From: DASRVA01 sp035687745
GTDB taxonomy: Bacteria; Gemmatimonadota; Gemmatimonadetes; JACCXV01; JAHWKZ01
Assembly (NCBI GenBank): GCA_035687745.1
Contig: DASRVA010000102.1
Location: forward strand, 1 to 18,372
Direction of reading: 5' to 3'
DNA: 18,372 bases
Shown here: positions 1 through 7,515 of the stretch, one piece after another
How positions within the stretch are numbered: the first letter of the stretch is position 1
Layout of the letters: each line of letters starts with the position of its first letter
Program-made: the position numbers and the translations under genes
The notes under the pieces: model-generated
What the model was told of the DNA's origin: nothing
Database searches by the model: none
The model's input: the letters and a program-made list of their open reading frames with translations, nothing else

Positions 1-2
1 TG

Positions 3-1661
3 ACGCTGGCGCGGCAGTGGCGCGTCACCCTCGCCTCCGAGAGTCGCGGCGGAGAGCGTGCCGACCACCTCCTGGCGGCGGCGCGGCTGGCCGAGGACCA
101 GGGCGACCGCGCGGCCGCCGTCGATCTCGGGAGGCGCGCCCTCGAGGCCTCCCCGAGGGCGGCGGTCGCGCTCGTCCTCGACCCCGCTTCCCGGGACCGG
201 CTCGGTCTGGATCCTCTCGAGGCCGCCCGGATCCTCCTCCAGGCGGGCCGGCCGGACCTGGCCGAGCCGCTGGCCTCGGTCCGGGTCGAGAGGGGACCCG
301 AAGACGAGCGCCGCGCGGCGCTCGCCCTGCGTGCCGAGATCCGGGCCGCCCGGGGGGACCGACCGGGCGCCGAAGCGGACTACGCCGAGTTCCTCTCGCG
401 GTGGCCGAACGATCCCCGGGCGCCCCGGATCCTCTACGATCGGGCGCGCCTGGCGGAGCGGAGCGGGGACGGGTTGGTCGCGAGGGCGCGCTTTGTCCAC
501 TTCGCGGAGGGGCACCCCGGCCACGACCTGGCGGCCGCCGCGCTCTACCTGGCCGCCGACTCGTACCAGGACGACCGCGACCGGGACCCCGCGCACGCGG
601 TCGCGGCGGTCGAGCTCTTCGACCGCGTCTACCGAGGCCGCCCCGGCGGCCGCTACGCCGACCGGGCATACATGCGGGCGGCCCATCTGCTTTACGCCCT
701 CGGCCGGATCGCCGAGGCGCGCGACCGCTACGCCGCCTACCGGGGGAGCGAGAGCTCCCGCGAGGCCCGCTACTGGCTGGCCCGCTCGGCGGAGCGGATG
801 GGCGATCCCGAGGCGGCGCGCTCGATCTACCGCGCGCTCGGCGCGGGCGAGGACTACTACGCCCTTCTGGCGCGGGATCGCCTGGTCTCCGGGGCCGGGC
901 TGAGCCGCTTCGAGGGCATGGAGTATCGGAGCGGACCGGTCCCGCCTGTCGATTCCGGGTCGAGCCTCCTCACCGACCCGGCCGGTCGTCGCGCGGCCGC
1001 CCTGCTCCGGTTCGGCGAGCGGCGCTATGCGCGGGCCGAGCTCGAGCGCGTGGTCGCCCGGACGTGGGACGACCGGGAGCGGCTGGCCGCGTGGGCGCCG
1101 GCCCTTTCGGCGTGGGGCTTTCCCGACCTCTCGCTCCGGATCGGGGTCCGGCTGGGGGAGGCCGGCGAGCGGTCGGCGTACCCGGCCGGCTTCGCCGCCG
1201 CGATCGACAACGAGGCCCGGGCTCACGGCCTCGACGCGGCGCTCATCCTGGCCCTGATCCGTCAGGAGAGCCTGTTCGACGCCGGAGCGGTCTCGCCGGC
1301 CGGGGCGCGCGGCCTCATGCAGGTCATGCCCGAGACCGGCCGCGCCCTCGCGGAGGTGGCCGGATGGCCGGACTTCAGGACCGAGCTTCTGGACGTCCCG
1401 GCGGTCAGCCTCCATTTCGGCGCCGGCTACCTGCACGAACGGCTACGTCAGTTCGAGGGGTTCTGGCCGGCCGTCCTCGCGTCCTACAACGCCGGACCCG
1501 AGGCGGTGTCAGGGTGGTGGAGCTTCCCCGAGCGGACGCTCGACCCGGAGCTGTGGGTGGACCGGATCCCCTACCGGGAGACCCGCGACTACGTCAAGAA
1601 GGTGCTCGCCCAGTACGCGATGTATCGGCGGTTGTACGATGACCCGCGGACGGCGCGGTAG
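3..1661 (+). CDS. Soluble lytic murein transglycosylase (5' truncated by window)
   Basis: Periplasmic enzyme that cleaves the MurNAc-GlcNAc bond of peptidoglycan, forming 1,6-anhydro-MurNAc. The frame is open from base 3, so the true start and signal peptide lie outside the window; 552 residues are visible. The first ~390 are Ala/Arg/Leu-rich helical repeats, like the superhelical (TPR-like) region of Slt70-type enzymes. The C-terminal SLT domain is clear: RQESLFDAGAVSPAGARGLM carries the catalytic Glu (codon 1266-1268), followed by MQVMP and, later, LASYNAGP, the usual goose-type lysozyme-fold motifs. RETRDYVKKVL near the end is also typical. An ATG at 474 in this frame is internal and would cut off part of the helical region. 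The gene overlaps the next one by 23 bases. The family call is firm; the paralogue is not resolvable. Confidence 0.93.
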   Translation, partial: TLARQWRVTLASESRGGERADHLLAAARLAEDQGDRAAAVDLGRRALEASPRAAVALVLDPASRDRLGLDPLEAARILLQAGRPDLAEPLASVRVERGPEDERRAALALRAEIRAARGDRPGAEADYAEFLSRWPNDPRAPRILYDRARLAERSGDGLVARARFVHFAEGHPGHDLAAAALYLAADSYQDDRDRDPAHAVAAVELFDRVYRGRPGGRYADRAYMRAAHLLYALGRIAEARDRYAAYRGSESSREARYWLARSAERMGDPEAARSIYRALGAGEDYYALLARDRLVSGAGLSRFEGMEYRSGPVPPVDSGSSLLTDPAGRRAAALLRFGERRYARAELERVVARTWDDRERLAAWAPALSAWGFPDLSLRIGVRLGEAGERSAYPAGFAAAIDNEARAHGLDAALILALIRQESLFDAGAVSPAGARGLMQVMPETGRALAEVAGWPDFRTELLDVPAVSLHFGAGYLHERLRQFEGFWPAVLASYNAGPEAVSGWWSFPERTLDPELWVDRIPYRETRDYVKKVLAQYAMYRRLYDDPRTAR

Positions 1662-3060
1662 TACCCGTCTCCTGATCGCGGCCGCAGCGCTCCTGGCGTC
1701 CCCGCCGGGTCCGCTGGCCGCCCAGTCGGAGGATCCCGGTTCCGGCGAGGTCCGGTACACGACGCTCGTCGCTCCACCCTTCGCCCACACGCTGGGGATC
1801 CATCACGCCCGGTCCTCGCACCTGCGCCTCTTCCTCGGCGATCGGACCCGGTTCGACGACCCGCAGGGGGTGGCGGCGGTCAAGTTCGCCAGCGCCGACG
1901 ACCCGGAGGCCCGGTCGGACGACTACCAGCTCACCTTGTTCGGCGTGAACGCGGGTCGCCACGAGATCATCTACAACTCCAGCATGCAGACGCTCGCGAT
2001 CTACGGCGAGCGGGGAGGCGGCGAGGGGCGGTTCGAAGCGCCGCGGGGGATCGCGGCCACGGTCGACGGTCGGATCTACGTGGCCGACACCGGGAACCGG
2101 CGCGTGGTGCGCCTCAGGTGGGATCCCCAGGGCCGCAAGCTGGTCTGGGCCGGCGCATGGAACGCGCCGTCGCCGTTCGACATCGCCACCGACGCCCGCG
2201 GCAACGCGTGGGTGGCGGACCTGGAGGCGGATGCCGTCCTGCGCTTCGCCGATTCGACGGCCGGGGCCGGAACGTCGATCCTCCCGCCGTCGCCGATCGC
2301 GGCCGACCGGTGGCCGCTGCCCGCCGATCTCGACGGGCCGACCGCGCTCGCCGTCGGCGACTCGCTGGATCCGTGGTTCCACCCCTCCGCCTACGTCCTC
2401 TACCTGGTCGACCGGGAAGGGAGCCGGCTGCGGGCCTATGGCGCGGAGGGCGAGATCCTGGCCGAGGCGTCCCCGGAGGGGCTCGAGCGGCCGGGCGGGG
2501 GGCCGGGCCGGTTCGGCTACGTCGAGCTCGACTACTACGGGAACGTCTACGTCTCCGACCCCCTCGCGAACGTGGTCTACAAGCTGGACCCCGGCCTGCG
2601 CGCGCTGGGCGCCTACCCAGGGCCCGGACCGGCCGACGAGGCGCTCGACGAGCCGCGCGGGATCGCCATCTGGCCCCGCTTCGGGCAGGTCTTCGTCGCC
2701 GAGCGGGAGGGAGCCCGGTACCTGTTCGTCGGAACGGACTTCCGGGCCGACGATCCGGTCGAGATTCGGGCGGGCGGGGATCCCGCCGGCTACGCGTTCG
2801 ACCTCTTCCTCACCGAGCGGTCGCTCGTCGGCGCCGCCTTTCTGGACGCGGCCGGCGACACGCTGGCCGCCGTCGACGCCGGGACGTTCGGACCGGGCGC
2901 CGCGACGGTGGAATGGCTGGCGACCGCGTGGACGACGCCGCCCCCGGACGGCTGGCGCGAGCTCGCCCGGAGGGTCGTGATCGAGGCCCGGGCGACCTAC
3001 TCGAGCCGCAAGCGGTTCAGCCTCGTCCGCTCGTTCGGCCTCGCCTGGAGCGACCCTTGA
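1639..3060 (+). CDS. Secreted NHL-repeat beta-propeller protein
   Basis: A 473-residue exported protein. The N-terminus has a basic stretch (MTRGRRGSTR), an Ala/Leu core and a likely signal-peptidase site after PLAAQ near residue 29. At least five NHL-type blades follow, each with a hydrophobic strand, a Gly/Asp turn and a 'YVADT/YVSDP' strand: FEAPRGIA...IYVADTGNRRVV, PFDIATDARGNAWVAD, a long central blade with LYLVDREGSRL, VELDYYGNVYVSD and EPRGIAIWPRFGQVFVAE. The last ~100 residues look like an Ig-like domain (EIRAGGDPAGYAFDLF onward), as in FlgD-type C-terminal modules. NHL propellers usually bind other proteins or ligands, and no catalytic residues are recognisable. ATG 1639 lies inside the transglycosylase gene and has no strong ribosome-binding site, so translation may be coupled. 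The specific role is unknown. Confidence 0.85.
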   Translation: MTRGRRGSTRLLIAAAALLASPPGPLAAQSEDPGSGEVRYTTLVAPPFAHTLGIHHARSSHLRLFLGDRTRFDDPQGVAAVKFASADDPEARSDDYQLTLFGVNAGRHEIIYNSSMQTLAIYGERGGGEGRFEAPRGIAATVDGRIYVADTGNRRVVRLRWDPQGRKLVWAGAWNAPSPFDIATDARGNAWVADLEADAVLRFADSTAGAGTSILPPSPIAADRWPLPADLDGPTALAVGDSLDPWFHPSAYVLYLVDREGSRLRAYGAEGEILAEASPEGLERPGGGPGRFGYVELDYYGNVYVSDPLANVVYKLDPGLRALGAYPGPGPADEALDEPRGIAIWPRFGQVFVAEREGARYLFVGTDFRADDPVEIRAGGDPAGYAFDLFLTERSLVGAAFLDAAGDTLAAVDAGTFGPGAATVEWLATAWTTPPPDGWRELARRVVIEARATYSSRKRFSLVRSFGLAWSDP

Positions 3061-3086
3061 CAGGCCTTTCGGAGCTCGGGTAGACT
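3057..3086 (+). promoter_or_regulatory. Sigma-70-type promoter for the cold-shock gene
   Basis: A perfect -35 hexamer TTGACA (3057-3062) is followed by an 18-base spacer and TAGACT (3081-3086, 4 of 6 matches to TATAAT). The -35 includes the TGA stop codon of the NHL gene. It predicts a start near 3093 and a leader of about 47 bases before the ATG at 3140. This is prediction from sequence only. Confidence 0.65.
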
Positions 3087-3139
3087 GCCCTTCGGTCGTC
3101 CGCTTCGAGCTTCCCCACTCGCCAAGGAGCCCCGCCGTC

Positions 3140-3340
3140 ATGACCAAGGGACGTGTCAAATGGTTCAACGACGCCAAGGGATACGGGTTCATCGAGCAGG
3201 AGGCTGGTGAGGACGTGTTCGTCCACTTCACCGCCATCCAGACCGATGGATTCAAGACGCTGGCCGAGGGCCAGCAAGTGGAGTTCGAGGTCACCGATGG
3301 GAAGAAAGGCCCGCAGGCGGCAAACGTCTTGAAGCTCTAA
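3140..3340 (+). CDS. csp: Cold-shock protein, CspA family
   Basis: A 66-residue single cold-shock domain that binds single-stranded RNA and DNA and melts RNA secondary structure (RNA chaperone, cytoplasm). RNP1 is KGYGFIE (about residues 13-19) and RNP2 is VFVHF (about 29-33). The N-terminal KGRVKWFND and the C-terminal PQAANVLKL are also canonical, and the length matches the family. AAGGAG at 3124-3129 lies 10 bases before the ATG. The gene has its own promoter and an intrinsic terminator, so it is probably a monocistronic unit between longer ones. The short leader (~47 bases) is unlike the long cold-responsive leader of E. coli cspA, so expression may be constitutive; that last point is inference. 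Confidence 0.97.
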   Translation: MTKGRVKWFNDAKGYGFIEQEAGEDVFVHFTAIQTDGFKTLAEGQQVEFEVTDGKKGPQAANVLKL

Positions 3341-3368
3341 ACCCTGACTCGACGCGCCGAGACATCCC

Positions 3369-3405
3369 ACGACGCCCCGCTCCTCGGCGGGGCGTTCGTG
3401 CTTTT
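3369..3405 (+). terminator. Rho-independent terminator of the cold-shock gene
   Basis: An 8-bp perfect GC stem (3373-3380 with 3387-3394) around a 6-base loop extends by four more pairs (3369-3372 with 3396-3399) across one bulged T. It is followed by GC and TTTT (3402-3405). It sits 28 bases after the csp stop codon. The GTG start assigned to the next gene (3398) falls in the descending arm. Confidence 0.8.
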
Positions 3406-5521
3406 CGCCCTCGTTCTGGCGGGGGGCTTGCCCGCGTCCGCCCAGACGCCCGCAGGCCCGACGCCGTGCGGCGAGCGCCAGGAGGTCGGTCGTCCGGCCC
3501 CGGACCTCCACTGCCTGCCGCTCCTGCCCGGCGCGGCGGCTCCGGAGGCCCGGGGGGTCGTCCGGCTGACGCCCGCCGCCTCCCCGTTCGGGGTCGCGGT
3601 GGACCCGGCCGGCGTGCCGCGTTGGACCTTGGCCCTCGAGGCGACCGGGCTCCCGGCCCCGGGAGAGCTCGGGCCGTACCGGACCTGGGTCGCATGGGTG
3701 ACGACGCCGCTCCTCGCTCCCGTTCTCAGGCTCGGGGAAGTCGGGAACGGCGCCTGGGAGCTGGGTCCCGTCGCCCTCGACAAGTTCGTGGTCCTGGTGA
3801 CCCCCGAGGTCTCGCCGGACGCCAGGGCGCCGTCCGGTCCGCCGGTCCTCCGCGGGACCTCGCCCAGCATGGCGCTCCAGCCGCACGAGCTCCCGGCTCT
3901 GCTGGGGGCGGCGGTGGGCGGCCCGGACGAGGAGGACGGTCACGCGCACGACGGGGCGCCGGGGGAGGTCTGGGTCCCCCCTCCCATGCACCCCGCCACG
4001 ACCATGGCGCCCGGCATGCACGCCGCCCGGCCCGACGTGGCGCCGTGGCTCCCGCCGTGGAACGCGGACGAGATCCCTGAGGCCCGGCCCCGGGCGGTCG
4101 TGACGCTCGAGGGAGGCGACTCGCTGGACCTGATCGCGATGCCGGTCCGGAAGTCGATCGGCGGCCGGACCTTCGCCCTCCTCGGCTTCAACGGCCAGAT
4201 CCCGGGCCCGCTCCTGGTGGTTCCCGAGGCGGCCACGATCACGGTCCGGTTCACCAACCGGATCGACCGCCCGACCACCGTTCACTGGCACGGGATCCGG
4301 CTGGACAACCGGTTCGATGGCGTGCCGTTCGTGACCCAGGACCCGGTGCCGCCCGGCGCCTCGTTCGTCTACCGGGTCCGCTTCCCCGATCCCGGGATCT
4401 ACTGGTACCACCCGCATGACCGGTCCGACGTCACCCAGGACCTGGGGCTCTACGGCAACATCCTGGTCCGCTCCGGCGACGGCTACGGCCCGGCCGACCG
4501 CGAGGAAATGCTCGTCCTGGACGACCTGCTGGTCGGTGACGCCGGCCCCGTCCCCTGGGGGCGCGAGGCCGCCACCCACGCGCTCATGGGCCGCTTCGGG
4601 AACCTCGCGCTCGTCAACGGCGAGCCTGACTGGCGGCTCGAGGTCGGCCCGCGGTCGCTGGTCCGCTTCCTCCTGACCGACGCGGCCAACGCGCGGGCCT
4701 TCAACCTCTCCTTCGGCGCGCCGACCAAGGTCGTCGCCTCGGACCTGGGACGGTTCGAGCGCGAGGAGATCGTGGAGAGCGTGGCGATCGCTCCCGCCGA
4801 GCGGTACGTCGTCGACGTCCGGTACGACGCTCCGGGGACGTACCCGATCGTGAACCGGGTCCGCGGCGTCGACATGGTGACCGGGAGCGTCTTCGCCGAG
4901 GTGGATACACTGGGCGTCGTCGAGGTGCCGGCGGGCCTGCCCCCCGGCCGTCATGCCGCCACGTTCGAGCCCCTGCGGCACCCGGCCGACGTGGCGGCCG
5001 AGATGGAGCGGTTCCGGGCCCTGGCCGACCGGCCGGTCGACAAGGAGCTGGTCCTCGCCGTCCAGGCCGATTCGCTGCCCTTCCCGCTCGGCATGCTGCT
5101 ACGCCTCGAGCGCGCATTCTTTCCCCCCGCCGAGTGGACGGGCTCCATGCCGGCCATGAACTGGGCTACGACCGCGCGCCAGGTGCGGTGGATCCTCGAG
5201 GACCCCGCCACCGGCAAGGAGAACATGGACATCGACTGGCGGTTCCGGGTCGGGGACGTGGTCCGGATCCGGCTCACCAACAGTCGCGATGCCTTCCACG
5301 CCATGCAGCATCCGATCCACCTGCACGGGCAGCGGTTCCTGGTGGTGGCCCGGAACGGCGTCCCGAGCGACAATCTGGCGTGGAAGGACACGGCGGTCGT
5401 ACCGGCCGGCCAGACCGCCGATCTCCTGGTCGAGATGTCGAACCCCGGCCGCTGGATGCTCCACTGCCACGTCGCCGAGCACCTCGAGGCGGGCATGCAC
5501 GCCGTGATCACCGTCGAATGA
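3398..5521 (+). CDS. Secreted three-domain multicopper oxidase (laccase-like)
   Basis: A 707-residue exported copper enzyme that oxidises a substrate (phenolics or metal ions) and reduces O2 to water. Numbered from GTG 3398, all four copper-ligand motifs are present: HWHG (296-299), YHPH (337-340), HPIHLHG (638-644) and HCHVAEHLEAGM (689-700), with C690 as the T1 cysteine and M700 as the axial ligand. Three cupredoxin domains span about 232-360, 365-520 and 545-707. The N-terminal ~230 residues are an addition: a signal peptide ending ASAQ, a beta-rich domain (about 54-153) and a His/Met-rich stretch (about 181-212) that could hold copper. The start is uncertain. GTG 3398 gives a short, uncharged signal peptide and lies in the csp terminator arm; in-frame CTG 3344 would give a longer leader with two Arg. 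The 3' end overlaps the amidohydrolase gene by four bases. Confidence 0.92.
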   Translation: MLFALVLAGGLPASAQTPAGPTPCGERQEVGRPAPDLHCLPLLPGAAAPEARGVVRLTPAASPFGVAVDPAGVPRWTLALEATGLPAPGELGPYRTWVAWVTTPLLAPVLRLGEVGNGAWELGPVALDKFVVLVTPEVSPDARAPSGPPVLRGTSPSMALQPHELPALLGAAVGGPDEEDGHAHDGAPGEVWVPPPMHPATTMAPGMHAARPDVAPWLPPWNADEIPEARPRAVVTLEGGDSLDLIAMPVRKSIGGRTFALLGFNGQIPGPLLVVPEAATITVRFTNRIDRPTTVHWHGIRLDNRFDGVPFVTQDPVPPGASFVYRVRFPDPGIYWYHPHDRSDVTQDLGLYGNILVRSGDGYGPADREEMLVLDDLLVGDAGPVPWGREAATHALMGRFGNLALVNGEPDWRLEVGPRSLVRFLLTDAANARAFNLSFGAPTKVVASDLGRFEREEIVESVAIAPAERYVVDVRYDAPGTYPIVNRVRGVDMVTGSVFAEVDTLGVVEVPAGLPPGRHAATFEPLRHPADVAAEMERFRALADRPVDKELVLAVQADSLPFPLGMLLRLERAFFPPAEWTGSMPAMNWATTARQVRWILEDPATGKENMDIDWRFRVGDVVRIRLTNSRDAFHAMQHPIHLHGQRFLVVARNGVPSDNLAWKDTAVVPAGQTADLLVEMSNPGRWMLHCHVAEHLEAGMHAVITVE

Positions 5522-6966
5522 ACCCTCGAAGGAGCGGAATCTTGCCGAGAGCCCCGTTCGTCCTCATGATCGCCCTGGCGGCCGCCGCCCCGGCGGCCGG
5601 CCAGCCTCCGGACAGCCTGCCGACCGCCATCCAGGAGGTCGTGCGCGTCACCGCCCCGGTTGTGGCGCTGACCCACGTCCAGGTCGTGGACGGGACCGGG
5701 GCGCCGCCGGCCGCCGACCGGACGATCGTGATCGAGGACGGGCGGATCGCCGCGGTCGGCCCGGCCGGCGAGATCGAGATCCCATCCGGCGCGGAGCTGC
5801 TCGATCTTTCGGGGCACACGGTGATCCCGGGCTTCGTCGGGCTCCACGACCACACCTTCTACACGACCGAGGGCCGACGCGTCCAATCGACCTTCACCGC
5901 GCCCAGGCTCTACCTGGCGGGCGGGGTGACGACGATCCGGACGACCGGGAGCTACCACCCCTACAGCGAGCTCTCCCTGAAGCGCGCCATCGACGCCGGC
6001 CAGGTGCCCGGTCCCCGGATCCACGTCACGGGCCCCTATCTCACCGGCGGCAGCGGGGTGAGCTACATGACCCAGGTCTCGACGCCCGAGGACGCGCGGC
6101 GCGTCGTCGGTTACTGGGCTGACGAGGGGGCGACCTGGTTCAAGGCCTACACGGAGATCAGCCGCGCCGAGCTGGGGGCGGTCATCGACGAGGCGCATCG
6201 CCGCGGCCTGCACGTGACCGGCCACCTCTGCTCGGTCTCGTTCCGCGAGGCGGTCGAGCTCGGGATCGACAACCTGGAGCACGGCTTCTTCACCAACACC
6301 GATTACGAGCCCGACAAGCCGGCCGACACCTGCCCGATCGACTTCCGCGAGACCCTGCTGACCGTCGACCTGGACGGTGCCGACGTCCAGCGGACCTTCG
6401 ACGCCATGATCGAGAACGACGTCGCGATGACCTCGACCCTCGCGATCTACGAGCTCCTCGTGCCCGGCCGCCCGGCCGAGATCGACCCGCGCGTCCTGGC
6501 GGCGCTCTCGCCGGAGGCGGAGTCCGATTACCTGAGGAGCCGGGAGGAGATCCAAGCCAACGCCGCCGAGTCGCAGTGGCCGGAGCTCTTCCCGAGGGCG
6601 CAGGCGTTCGAGAAGGCGTTCGTCGAGGCGGGCGGGCTCCTGGCCGCCGGGGTCGACCCGACCGGGATCGGCGGCGCCCTTCCCGGCTTCGGCGATCAAC
6701 GGAACTACGAGCTTCTGATCGAGGCTAGCTTTACCCCCGTCGAAGCGATCCGGATCATGACGCTGAACGGGGCCAAGGTGCTGGGCGAGGACGACGAGTA
6801 TGGCTCGATCGAGGCCGGGAAGCGGGCCGAGCTGTCGGTGATCGAGGGCGATCCGATCGCGGAACCGGCCGAGATACGGAGCGTCCGGATCGTATTCAAG
6901 GACGGCCTCGGCTACGACTCGGCGAAGCTGATCGAGTCGGTCGAGGGGCAGGTCGGGATCCGATGA
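5518..6966 (+). CDS. Secreted metal-dependent amidohydrolase (imidazolonepropionase/prolidase-like)
   Basis: An amidohydrolase-superfamily TIM-barrel enzyme that hydrolyses C-N bonds, perhaps in peptides or N-acyl amino acids. Numbered from ATG 5518, ligands can be read off: H110 and H112 (HDH), K209 (WFKAY, the carboxylated Lys bridging two metals), H236 (VTGH), H255 (LEHGFF) and D380 (GVDPTG). The composite beta-sandwich is seen at both ends (VDGTG...DGRIAAVGP, then GSIEAGKRAELSVIEGDP). An N-terminal signal peptide ends near AAGQ, so it acts outside the cytoplasm. ATG 5518 overlaps the oxidase stop as ATGA, suggesting coupled translation. An alternative TTG at 5542 has AAGGAG (5529-5534) seven bases upstream and still leaves a complete signal peptide. 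The substrate cannot be told from sequence; the same holds for whether it works with the oxidase. Confidence 0.9.
   Translation: MNPRRSGILPRAPFVLMIALAAAAPAAGQPPDSLPTAIQEVVRVTAPVVALTHVQVVDGTGAPPAADRTIVIEDGRIAAVGPAGEIEIPSGAELLDLSGHTVIPGFVGLHDHTFYTTEGRRVQSTFTAPRLYLAGGVTTIRTTGSYHPYSELSLKRAIDAGQVPGPRIHVTGPYLTGGSGVSYMTQVSTPEDARRVVGYWADEGATWFKAYTEISRAELGAVIDEAHRRGLHVTGHLCSVSFREAVELGIDNLEHGFFTNTDYEPDKPADTCPIDFRETLLTVDLDGADVQRTFDAMIENDVAMTSTLAIYELLVPGRPAEIDPRVLAALSPEAESDYLRSREEIQANAAESQWPELFPRAQAFEKAFVEAGGLLAAGVDPTGIGGALPGFGDQRNYELLIEASFTPVEAIRIMTLNGAKVLGEDDEYGSIEAGKRAELSVIEGDPIAEPAEIRSVRIVFKDGLGYDSAKLIESVEGQVGIR
5529..5534 (+). promoter_or_regulatory. Shine-Dalgarno AAGGAG favouring TTG start at 5542
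   Basis: AAGGAG lies 7 bases before an in-frame TTG (5542-5544), an ideal spacing. ATG 5518 has no visible ribosome-binding site but overlaps the upstream stop. Either start leaves a full signal peptide, so the choice does not alter the predicted mature protein. Confidence 0.5.
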
Positions 6967-7505
6967 CCACGCCCTCGAACGTGGCGGCCGCGATCCGGAT
7001 CGAGCCCATGCGCGAGAGCGACTGGCCCGCGGTGGCCGACGTGTACCGGCAGGGGATCGTGTCCGGCCACGCGACCTTCGAGACGGATGTCCCTTCCCGG
7101 GAGGCCTGGGACTCGAGCCATCTGAGGGCGCCCCGTCTGGTCGCGCGGGAAGCCGACCGGCTCCTCGGCTGGGCGGCGCTGTCGCCGGTTTCCGACCGTT
7201 GCGTCTACGGCGGGGTCGCCGAGGTGAGCGTGTACGTGGACGGCGCGGCCCGTGGCCGGGGGATCGGGCGGCGGCTCCTCGAGTCGCTCGTCCAGGCCTC
7301 CGAGGAGGCCGGGATCTGGACGCTCCAGGCAGGGATCTTTCCGGAGAACGAGGCTTCGCTCGCGATCCACCGCTCGTGCGGGTTCCGGGTCGTGGGCCGC
7401 CGGGAGCGCCTCGGTCGGCTGGCCGGAGAATGGCGCGACGTGATCCTCCTCGAGCGGCGGAGCACGCGCGTCGGGACCGACGGCGCCGGGATCGGCACGC
7501 GGTAG
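6963..7505 (+). CDS. GNAT N-acetyltransferase (phosphinothricin/YncA-like)
   Basis: A 180-residue cytoplasmic acetyl-CoA-dependent N-acyltransferase. The acetyl-CoA pyrophosphate loop is seen in ARGRGIGRRLLE (about residues 98-109), preceded by the beta-4 strand VAEVSVYVD. The region SGHATFETDVPSREAW near the N-terminus and the late NEASLAIHRSCGFRVVGR are typical of the PAT/Bar and YncA (MnaT) branch, which acetylates free amino groups such as phosphinothricin or methionine analogues. ATG 6963 overlaps the amidohydrolase stop as ATGA, so the two are probably translated together. The C-terminal ~15 residues are Arg/Gly-rich and probably disordered. The substrate is unknown. A resistance role is possible but not shown. 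Confidence 0.88.
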   Translation: MTTPSNVAAAIRIEPMRESDWPAVADVYRQGIVSGHATFETDVPSREAWDSSHLRAPRLVAREADRLLGWAALSPVSDRCVYGGVAEVSVYVDGAARGRGIGRRLLESLVQASEEAGIWTLQAGIFPENEASLAIHRSCGFRVVGRRERLGRLAGEWRDVILLERRSTRVGTDGAGIGTR

Positions 7506-7515
7506 GATCGTCTAC

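Noticed and set aside
17..1642. 541-codon + strand frame opening in the transglycosylase region
   Set aside because: Arg/Gly/Pro-rich out-of-frame reading; the SLT domain is in the other frame.
1594..4981. Two overlapping long - strand frames opposite the NHL, csp and oxidase genes
   Set aside because: Low-complexity composition typical of antisense frames in GC-rich coding DNA; they cross a clear promoter and terminator.
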